Assembly: GCA_963921195.1 (NCBI GenBank)
Contig: OY992538.1
Location: forward strand, 10,502,330-10,566,329
Reading direction: 5' to 3'
Length of the DNA stretch: 64,000 nt
Origin: Pegoplata infirma
Taxonomy: Eukaryota; Arthropoda; Insecta; Diptera; Anthomyiidae
Part shown: piece by piece, positions 54,643 through 64,000 of the stretch
Layout of the letters: every line of letters begins with the position of its first letter
How positions within the stretch are numbered: position 1 is the stretch's first letter
Notes under the pieces: model-generated
Seen by the model: only the letters and a program-made list of their open reading frames with translations
The model's database searches: none
What the model was told of the DNA's origin: nothing
Position numbers and translations under genes: made by a program

Positions 54643-57600
54643 AATATATTTATAAAAAGAACTGTTTTATAAAAAGTACTTTTTTACAAAAGGTACTTTT
54701 TTATAAAAGGTACTTTTTTATAAAAGGTACATTTTTATAAAAGGTACTTTTTTATAAAAGGTACTTTTTTACAAAAGGTACTTTTTTATAAAAGGTACTT
54801 TTTTATAAAAGGTACTTTTTTATAAAAGGTACTTTTTTATAAACGGTAGTTTTTTATAAAAGGTACTTTTTTATAAAAGGTACTTTTTAATAAAAGGTAC
54901 TTTTTTATAAAAGGTAATTTTTTAAAAAAATTACTTTTTTATAAAAGGTAATTTTTTTTAAAAAGGTACTATTTATAAAAGGTACTTTTTTATCAAAGGT
55001 ACTTTTTTATCAAAGGTACTTTTTTACAAAAGGTACTATTTTATAAAAGGTGCTTTTTTAAAAAAGGTACTTTTTTATAAAAGGTACTTCTTAATAAAAG
55101 GTGCTTTTTAATAAAAGGTACTTCTTTATAAAAGGTACTTTTTTTTAAAAGGTACTTTTTTATAAAACGATATTTTTTATAACAGGTACTTTTTTATAAA
55201 AGGTATAAAAGGTACTTTTTTATAAAATGTACTTTTTTTATAAAAGTTACTTTTTTATAAAAGTTCGTTTTTGTAAAAGCTATGTTTTATAAAAGGAACT
55301 TTTTGTATAAAAGGTATGTTTAATTAAAGGTACTTTATTATAAAAGGTACTTTTTATACAAGGTACTTTTTTATAAAACGTACTTTTTTATAAAAGGTAC
55401 TTTTTTATAAAAGGTACTTTTTTATAAAATGTACTTTTTTTATAAAAGGTACTTTTTTATAAAAGGTACTTTTTTATAAAAGGTACTTTTTTATAAAAGG
55501 TAGTTTTTATAAAAGGTACTTTTTATAAAAGATACTTTTTTATAAAAGGTACTTTTTATAAAAGGTACTTTTTTATAAAAGATACTTTTTTATAAAAGGT
55601 ACTTTTTATAAAAGGTACTTTTTTATAAAAGGTACTTTTCTATAAAAGGTACTTTTCTATAAAAGGTACCTTTTTATAAAAGGTACTTTTTATAAAAGGT
55701 ACTTTTTTATAAAAGGTACTTTTTTATAAAAGGTACTTTTTATAAAAGGTACTTTTTTATAAAAGGCACTTTTTTATAAAAGGTACTTTTTTATAAAAGG
55801 TACTTTTTTATAAAAGTATTTTTTTATAAAAGTCACTTTTTTATAAAAGTTACTTTTTTATAAAAGTTACTTTTTTATAAAAGTTACTTTTTTATAAAAG
55901 TTACTTTTTTATAAAAGTTACTTTTTTTTAAAGTTACTTTTTTATAAAAGGTACTTTTTTTATAAAAGGTATTCTTTTATAAAAGGTACTTTTTTTATAA
56001 AAGGTACTATTTTATAAAAGGTACTATTTTATAAAAGGTACTGTTTTATAAAAGGTACTTTTTTATAAAAGGTACTTTTTTATAAAAGGTACTTTTTTAT
56101 AAAAGGTACTTTTTTATAAAAGGTACTTTTTTATAAAAGGTACTTTTTTATAAAAGGTACTTTTTTATAAAAGGTACTTTTTTATAAAAGGTACTTTTTT
56201 ATAAAAGGTACTTTTTTATAAAAGGTACTTTTTTATAAAAGGTACTTTTTTATAAAAGGTACTTTTTTATAAAAGGTACTTTTTTTTAAATGGAACTTTT
56301 TCGTAAAAGGTACTTTTTTGTAAAAGGTACTTTTTTATAAAAGTTAATTTTTTATAAAAGGTACTTTTTTATAAAAGGTACTTTTTTATAAAATGTAATT
56401 TTTTTATAAAAGGTACTTTTTTATAAAAGGTACTTTTTTATAAAAGGTTCTTTTTTATAAAAGGTACTTTTTTATAAAAGGTACTTTTTTATAAAAGGTA
56501 CTTTTTTATAAAAGGTACTTTTTTATAAAAGGTACTTTTTTATAAAAAGTACTTTTTTATAAAAGGTACTTTTTTATAAAAAGTACTTTATAAAAGGTAC
56601 TATATTTTATAAAAAGTACTTTTTTATAAAAGGTACTTTTTTATAAAACGATATTTTTTATAAAAGGTACTTTTTTTTATAACAGTTCGTTTTTGTAAAA
56701 GCTATGTTTTATAAAAGGAACTTTTTGTATAAAAGGTATGTTTTATTAAAGGTACTTTATTATAAAAGTTACTTTTTATACAAGGTACTTTTTTATAAAA
56801 GATACTTTTTTATAAAAGGTACATTTTTATAAAAGGTACTTTTTTATAAAAGGTACTTTTTTTATAAAAGGTACTTTTTTATAAAAGGTAATTTTTTATA
56901 AAAGGTACTTTTTTATAAAAGGTACTTTTTATAAAAGGTACTTTTTATAAAAGGTACTTTTTATAAAAGATACTTTTTTATACAAGGTACTTTTGATAAA
57001 AGGTACTTTTTTATAAAAGATACTTTTTTATAAAAGGTACTTTTTATAAAAGGTACTTTTTTATAAAAGGTACTTTTCTATAAAAGGTACTTTTCTATAA
57101 AAGGTACCTTTTTATAAAAGGTACTTTTTATAAAAGGTACTTTTTTATAAAATATACTTTTTTATAAAAGGTACTTTTTTATAAAAGTAACTTTTTTATA
57201 AAAGTCACTTTTTTATAAAAGTTACTTTTTTATAAAAGTTACTTTTTTATAAAAGTTACTTTTTTATAAAAGTTACTTTTTTATAAAAGTTACTTTTTTA
57301 TAAAAGTTACTTTTTTATAAAAGGTATGTTTTATAAAAGGAACTTTTTTTATAAAAGGTATTCTTTTATAAAAGGTACTTTTTTATAAAAGGTACTATTT
57401 TATAAAAGGTACTATTTTATAAAAGGTACTGTTTTATAAAAGATACTTTTTTATAAAAGGTACTTTTTTATAAAGGTAATTTTTTATACAAGGTAATTTT
57501 TTATAAAAGGTACTTTTTTATGAAAGGTAATTTTTTATAAAAGGTACATTATTGTTAAAGATAATTTTTTTATTAAAGCTTTTTTATAAAAGGTACCTTT

Positions 57601-57645
57601 TATAAAGGTACTTTTTTTTAAAATGGTACTTTTTTATAAAAACTT
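54643..57645 (+). repeat. Satellite array 1, 17-bp TTTTTTATAAAAGGTAC
   Basis: About 3 kb (roughly 175 units) of a 17-bp unit with indels and point variants (GGTAC to GTTAC, GGTAA, GGAAC; T-run length changes). The unit contains TATAAAAG, a TATA-box consensus, and the GGTACCTTTT variants make AAAAGGTACCTTTT palindromic. Irregular units around 55160-56045 recur in order at 56645-57435 (gttcgtttttgtaaaagcta at 55263 and 56685), so part of the array was duplicated as a block. No coding frame. Confidence 0.95.
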
Positions 57646-58845
57646 AACTGGAGCAAAAGATGTTCTAAAGAAAATTATATACAAAATCTCGTTTTCGCCC
57701 CCCTCTACTATAAATATGTTTACCATAAATTTGCGTAATTTAATGTTATGTAAAGACTTTTAATTGAATTCATAATTCAACTGCATTGAGTTCACACTTA
57801 GTTTTATGGAAATTTATAACAAAGAAAATCCAACAAATTACTCATGGGGGAATTCTTTTGCTCAAATGACATTTACGACTGAAGCTATTTATATATTTTT
57901 TTTTTTTTATTACGTTTTTGGACAACTGCACTATTTTTAGATGTAGTTTGTAAAAATTCAATCGAAATTCGAAGATTCTATTTGCTATTCACATCAAATT
58001 AAATTCAGAAAACGTGATGTTGAAAAGTTACTATTTATAAAAGTACTTTTTAAAAAGGACATTTTTTATAAAAGGATTTTTTTACGTTAGGTACTTTTTA
58101 TTAAAAGGTACTATTTATAAGAGGTAATTTTAATAAAAGGTACTTTTTCGTAAAAGGTACTTTTTTATTAATGATACTTTTTTAAAGGTACTTTTTAATA
58201 AAAGGTATTTTTTATAAAAGGTACTTTTTTATAAAAGGTGCTTTTTTATAAAAGGTGCTTTTTTATAAAAGGCACTTTTTTAAAAAATGTATTTTTTAAA
58301 ACTATAAAAGTTCATATAAGCTCAAAAAAAATTTGATACTTTTTTAAAACTTTTTTTTCTAAAAGGTACTTTTTCAATAAATTATGAAAACTTAGATAAG
58401 ATTAGAAAAATTGAAAAATAAGACAGAGCAAAAATCAGAGAAGAAATGAAGAGACCATTTTTGATTCTGCGTATCCGAATATAGAGTTCTTGTTTAATAA
58501 AAAAAAAAATCAGCAGACTTATCTTTAAGAATTAGACATTTAGTGTGGAATTTCTCATATATTTAACACAAACTACATATATATTGTATTGGTAAGGTCA
58601 GTGATCTTTTAAATATAGACATTGAAGTAATTGAAATGTTGTAGTTATTGAGACAACAACAAGACAATTAAGCAGATATAAAATTCATTATTTCTTTGTG
58701 AAGTTTTTAACCCTTCGTATTGCTGCTTGTATTGCCTTCCAGTAATGATAGTCATCTTCATCTTTGTGCAAATTTAATTTATGTTATACACAAAGAAATA
58801 GTTATCGAGCTGTTTAGGGAAATCCTGACGGAATTGATAAATTAA
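57646..58845. other. Spacer between inverted satellite arrays
   Basis: Single-copy AT-rich DNA at 57646-58030 and 58375-58845, separated by about 340 bp of highly degenerate 17-bp-type units in array-1 orientation (58031-58375). No gene. Confidence 0.7.
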
Positions 58846-61117
58846 TAAAGTACCTTTTATAAAAAAGTACCTTTTTTAAAAAAGTGCCTTTTATAAAACA
58901 AAATTTTTTAAAAAAATAACTCTTCTAAAAACTAACTTTTCCAAACAAGTACTTTTAGAAAAAAAATATATTTCATAAAAAGTAACTTTAAAAAAAAAAT
59001 ACATTTTTAAAAAAAAAAGAATCTTTAATAAAAAAGTACCGTTAAAATTACATTTAATAAATAAGTACCTTTTACAAAAAAGTAGCTTTTATAAAAAATT
59101 GCCTTTTATAAAAAAGTACATTTTATAAAAAAGTACCTTTTATAAAAAAGTACCTTTTATAAAAAAGTACCTTTTATAAAAAAGTACCTTTTATAAAAAA
59201 GTACCTTTTATAAAAAAGTACCTTTTATAAAAAAGTACCTTTTCTAAAAAAGTACCTTTTCTAAAAAAGTACCTTTTATAAAAAAGTACCTTTTATAAAA
59301 AAGTACCTTTTACAAAAATGTACCTTTTATAAAAAAGTACCTTTTATAAAAATTAACTTTTACAAAAATTTACCTTTTATAAAAAACTACCAAAACGTAC
59401 CTTTTATAAAAAAGTATCTTTTATAATAAAGTACCTGTTTTAAAAAAGTGCCTTTTATACAAAGTATCTATTTTAAGAAAGTATCTTTTATACAAAAGGA
59501 CCTTTTATAAAAAAGTATATTTTATAAAAAAGTACCTTTTATAAAAAAGTACCTTTTATAAAAAAGTACCTTTAATAAAAAAGTACCTTTCATAAAAAAG
59601 TACCTTTTATAAAAAGTACCTTTTATAAAAAAGTATTTATCTTTTCTAAAAAAGTATTTATCTTTTCTAAAAAAGTATTTATCTTTTCTAAAAAAGTACC
59701 TTTTATAAAAAAGTACCTTTTACAAAAAAGTACCTTTTATAAAAAAGTACCTTTTAAAAAAAGGTACCTTTTATAAAAAAAAGGTACCTTTTATAAAAAA
59801 ATACCTTTTATAAAAAAGTACCTTTCATAAAAAAGTACGTTTTATAAAAAACTACCTTTTATAAAAAAGTGCATTTAATAAAAAGTATCTTTTTTTAAAA
59901 ATTAGTACCTTTTATAAAAAAGTACCTTATATAAAAATGTACTTTTTTAAAAAAAGTACCTTTTATAAAAAAGTAACTTTTAAAAAAAAGTACCTTTTAT
60001 AAAAAAAGTACCTTTCATAAAAAAGTACCCTTTATAAAAAAGTACCTTTTATAAAAAAGTACCTTTTATAAAAAAGTATTTATCTTTTATAAAAAAGTAC
60101 CTTTTATAAAAAAGTATTTATCTTTTATAAAAAAGTGCCTGTTATAAAAAAGTATCTTTTATAAAAAAGTACCTTTTATAAAAAAGTACCTTTTATAAAA
60201 ATGTACCTTTTATAAAAAAGTACCTTTTATAAAAAAGTACCTTTTATAAAAAAGTACCTTTTATAAAAAGTACCTTTTATAAAAAGTACCTTTTATAAAT
60301 AAGTACCTCCCGTGTAAAAATCGATTAGATCTTGTCAGATCTACTTTTATCTAATTATATATGATTGCATCTGATTGTATATAATTATATCTGGTCAGAT
60401 ATAATCAAATGTCAATTTTGTGGCAATGTTGACCAAATCCGAGATATAATTAGATCTCGATTTTGGACATTTCAGATATAATTATATGCAATCAGATACG
60501 ATCATATATGAACATATATGAACAGATCAGATAAGATCTAATACATTTTTACACGGGCTGTTATAAAACGTTCTTTTTATGAAAAGTACCTTATATAAAA
60601 AAGTATCTTTTATAAAAAGTACCTTTTATAAAAAAGTATCTTTAATAAAAAGTACCTTTTATAAAAAAGTACGAAAGGTATTAAAACGTACCTTTTATAA
60701 AAAAGTATCTTTCATAATAAAGTACCTGTTTTAAAAAAGTAACTTTTATAAAAAGTATCTATTATAAGAAAGTATCTTTTATAAAGAAGTATATTTCATA
60801 AAAAAGTACCTTTTGTAAAAAAGTACTTGTTATAAAAAATTACCTTTTATATAAAGTACCTTTTATAAAAAAAGTACTTTTTGTAAAAAGTTCCATTTAT
60901 AAAAAGTAAAAAAGTACCTGTTATAAAAAAGGATCTTTTACAAAAATGTACCTTTTATAAAAAAGTACCTTTTATAAAAAAGTACCTTTTATAAAAAAGT
61001 ACCTTTTATAAAAAAGTACTTTTTATAAAAAGTACTTTTTTATAAAAGGTACTTTTTTATAAAAGGTACCTTTTTTAAAAAAGTACCTTTTATAATAAAG
61101 TACCTTTTATCTTCACA
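58846..61117 (-). repeat. Satellite array 2, same 17-bp unit inverted
   Basis: Unit AAAAAAGTACCTTTTAT is the reverse complement of the array-1 unit; about 2.0 kb of repeats (roughly 120 units). A few longer units insert TATTTATCT (near 59640-59690 and 60080-60120). Orientation flips briefly at 61030-61075 (ttttttataaaaggtact). The array carries a 249-bp insertion at 60309-60557. Confidence 0.95.
60309..60557. mobile_element. 249-bp MITE inserted in satellite
   Basis: Tips CCCGTGTAAAAAT and ATTTTTACACGGG, followed inwards by cgATTAGATCTT and AAGATCTAAT. The interior is built of TCAGATATAAT-like words in both orientations. Removing it and one CT restores aagtacctgttataaa, a sequence that occurs elsewhere in the array, so a 2-bp (CT) duplication is possible. 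Confidence 0.8.
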
Positions 61118-64000
61118 TTTAATAGGAATCGATATAACTTTTGACTGATTAAGTATTAATTACAATCGCTAACCCTGGAAATTTCACAAAGATGCTGATT
61201 ATCTTACTATAATTATAAAATACTACCGGTATCTGTATATTAATTTCTTCTCCGTTCATCAAAAGTTCACAAGTTAAAACTCCCTTTTATTGTATTTTAT
61301 ATATTTCTGTTGTTCAAAATACTCAGACACACCTCTATTTACCACCTCCTCCACGATGTTTGTATAAAAATAAAACAACCGCAAAATGTTTTAAAAACAT
61401 TGTTTATCATCAATTGCTGCAACGTGATTTTATTAACAATTGCTGTTTTATTTTTCTTCTTTATATTTAACCAAAAAATATTTATAAATAAATGAAAAAT
61501 AAAGTTTAATCATTTATGCACAATGAGTTGTCGCCAAAAACACACGACTTTTTTTCTGTTTTTGGCCCCTTCTAAAATTGATCAGCTATTTTTTATTATA
61601 TGAGTTTTACATTAAAAATCATGTCTGTCTTGCTTTTTTTTTTTGTGTTCGAATGAATTGCGATTTTACTCTTAATTTTATGTTTTATATTTGAAAATCA
61701 AGTGATAAGTTTACAAAACGTGACAATTTGAGTTTCAATGAACTCATTATACGGATCAGTGATACGCAAATATATAATAGCTACATACATACATATTATA
61801 ACGGAGTTTTTGTATTTCAATTCTGTTTTAGACTGAATACGATAATGGCATGGTAACATGAAAAATTATAAAATAAAATTTCATTTGTTCTTCTGAGCAG
61901 TGATTCTAGACGAAATTTATAAAATTCTCTACACTTTCCAAAAAATTCCATAGTTTTGATTGGTAATTGTGTCCAAATACAACATACAGCTCTAAAATTT
62001 GAAACAAAATGACCAACCAAACCATCTCTATTTAATATCAAACATACCATTACATATATAAAGATTTGTGTTACAGACCATCATCGTAATGATTAGTAAA
62101 TAAATGTGACCTCCAGCTACAATAAACTTTCTCGAAAAGAAAAAAAATTATTGGCATTTTTCGCGAAAACGCAAAATGATTCAGAAAAATTTAGAAGACA
62201 CGGATATTTTCGGTCTTACTTTCAGAATTTATTGGTCAGGTCTATGTATACAAAAGTGTGTCGGACGGATTGTTTATTCCAAATTTTAACCCTAGATCCC
62301 CAGAGATAGCATAGCGCATCTAGCATCTCAAAATGCCCATGTAATGAATGCTAAATTGTTGTATGACTGTTAAAAAAAAAAATAAAAACACTAACATGAA
62401 TTCAATTGTTCATTCATTAATTTATTGAATTACATACATATTTGTTTGAAATCAGAAAAAGACCTTGTTCATATGCATACATACATTCTATGAATGAATG
62501 ACAAACTTCATCAGTCAGCTAGTTAGTTAGTTAACTATTTAACATTAAAACTAAGGGCTTTCAACACACTCATCCATTTACACACATGTGTATCTGTGTG
62601 TAGTTATTACTTTGTAAATAAAATTTGTAGTAAATGTACTGTGAAAAACTATTGACCCACATTTACATCATTGGAAAATACAAAAAAAAAACTATATAAT
62701 TTCATACACACCCATTCATTTAGTCACTCATACAGTTAGAGATAAATGTACAAAAAAAAAAAACAATAAACGACAAAATAGTTATTATTGGATTTTTAGA
62801 ATTTCTAACAATAGTAATAATACAGAGATTATAAACATACTAAAAAAAGGGGTCGGTTTTACAGTCAGTTAGCCGACCCCGTCACTTACAACTAGTAAAT
62901 AATAACACAAGCAAAATACAAAATAGAATGAAACCAAAAGCAAATGAAAGCTGACATATTTCATAACAAACCCCTCAAGCCTTTTTTTTTAGTTCAGCGC
63001 TACATTTTTTTACACGCATTTAAAAAAAAAATAATAAGAAAAATTTTTTTTTTCTCGTTTTAAAATAAATTTTTAGAATTTAAAATAGTTTTTGAAAAAA
63101 TTAATTTAAATTTGTGTTTTTGCTAATTTATACCAAAATATGCAAATATATGCACTTTTAAGTTGGAAATATGCACAAAATATGTACTTAAAACTAAAAT
63201 ATGCATTTTTGCCAAAATATGCAAAAATATACAAAAACAAATCGATGCCACTTTAACGTAAATTTTTTGATTCGGAAAGATAATTCCATTTGCGCTATAG
63301 ACAAAAATCATGCATTTGCATGGAAATCACATCCCTAGTTATTACGCTACAAAACTTATTCCGAAAACATGCAAAATTTTTAAATTATTTTCCCTCGGTG
63401 TATTTAATTTCACTTTTTGTTAATATTATTAAGTTTTTGTTCAAATCAAAAATTAAAAAATATAATTAAGTTTTTATTTTTAGTAGGTTTATTCTAGCTC
63501 GAGGTAATGATATACTCAAAGAATATTTTTTAAGAAAATTATTTTTCTGTTTTAAACTTTTTGTTTTCGCAAAACTTAATATTAGCCTACACGTGTTTTG
63601 GAATTTTTCAGACTCCACTGTCAAGACTATTTAGCAAATATAAAAACCCTATACTAAAAGTAGCATAAGGAATTTAAATTACAGTTGCCAATGTTCAAAC
63701 AAAAGTATTAATATATATTCAACTCTACACTCAATGAGAATTAAAAGAAGAAAATTGTACATTCTCTTAGTTTGATCAAAATTGGCAAACAATCAACAAA
63801 AACTTATTAAAATCCTTTAAATTCCTAAACACGTGTCGGCTAATTCTTGAAAAAAATGACCAACATAAATGAATTTAAAATAGAAAAATAATTTTCTTGA
63901 AATTATCCTAGGAGAATATCATACTTTTAATTACTAAAGTAAATATGACCTCGAGCTAAAATTAACCTACTCAAAATATAATATTTTAAAGGTCGAAAAA
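61118..64000. other. AT-rich non-coding stretch
   Basis: No gene or long repeat is recognised. It contains CATACATA and TGTGTA microsatellite-like patches (61785-61800, 62480-62600), a strong hairpin at 62849-62880, and a cluster of ATATGCA words at 63138-63225. The frames at 61310, 61817, 62106 and 63123 have no domain and are AT-rich. Confidence 0.5.
62849..62880. other. GC-rich 8-bp-stem hairpin
   Basis: GGGGTCGG and CCGACCCC pair perfectly around a 16-base loop (ttttacagtcagttag) in otherwise AT-rich DNA. No U-run follows directly; function unknown. Confidence 0.6.

Noticed and set aside
54643..61117. CRISPR array
   Set aside because: Units are contiguous 17-mers with no spacers, in a eukaryotic genome.

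Overview
The window looks like part of a large intron or intergenic region of a fly genome, most likely a calyptrate fly (blowfly, house fly or stable fly type). Evidence: very high A+T, long poly-A and poly-T runs, dipteran retrotransposon families, the CCGTCCGTCTGTCTG-type dispersed repeat common in flies, and one fly-like first coding exon (CAAAATGG start context, CAA-rich repeats). Clade and species are inference; the nested mobile elements and the intact retrotransposon reading frames are read directly.

Layout. 1-14.2 kb: old dispersed repeats, then a 3,786-bp direct tandem duplication (unit 1 2260-6045; unit 2 6046-14245). Unit 2 carries an intact 4.4-kb non-LTR retrotransposon (7928-12327, 14-bp target duplication), and unit 1 keeps the empty site. 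Each unit also holds a tRNA-derived SINE and a 1.1-kb foldback element. 14.2-19.2 kb: AT-rich DNA with dispersed repeats and small inverted-repeat elements. 19.4-20.3 kb: candidate promoter, leader and first coding exon of a host gene on the + strand, ending at a phase-1 splice donor. No later exon is recognised, so everything after 20.3 kb is probably intron. 21-35 kb: nested foldback elements and MITEs inserted in one another, several with clean target duplications. 35.42-51.06 kb: a 15.6-kb Ty3/gypsy-type LTR retrotransposon on the minus strand with two 4,233-bp LTRs, a tRNA-Lys primer-binding site, gag with an N-terminal RING-H2 finger, and pol; no env. 51-54.6 kb: repeat remnants and a 28-bp minisatellite. 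54.64-61.12 kb: two large arrays of one 17-bp unit (TTTTTTATAAAAGGTAC) in opposite orientation around a 1.2-kb spacer. 61.1-64 kb: AT-rich DNA without a recognised gene.

Working parts. The two autonomous elements are the only long protein-coding units. In both, the downstream enzyme frame has no early AUG, lies in the -1 frame, and is preceded by the same in-frame slippery heptamer A AAA AAC. Both therefore probably make Gag-like protein plus a frameshifted fusion polyprotein. The most notable features are the RING-H2 Gag on an element with 4.2-kb non-coding LTRs, the predicted frameshift in a non-LTR element, and the inverted TATAAAAG satellite.
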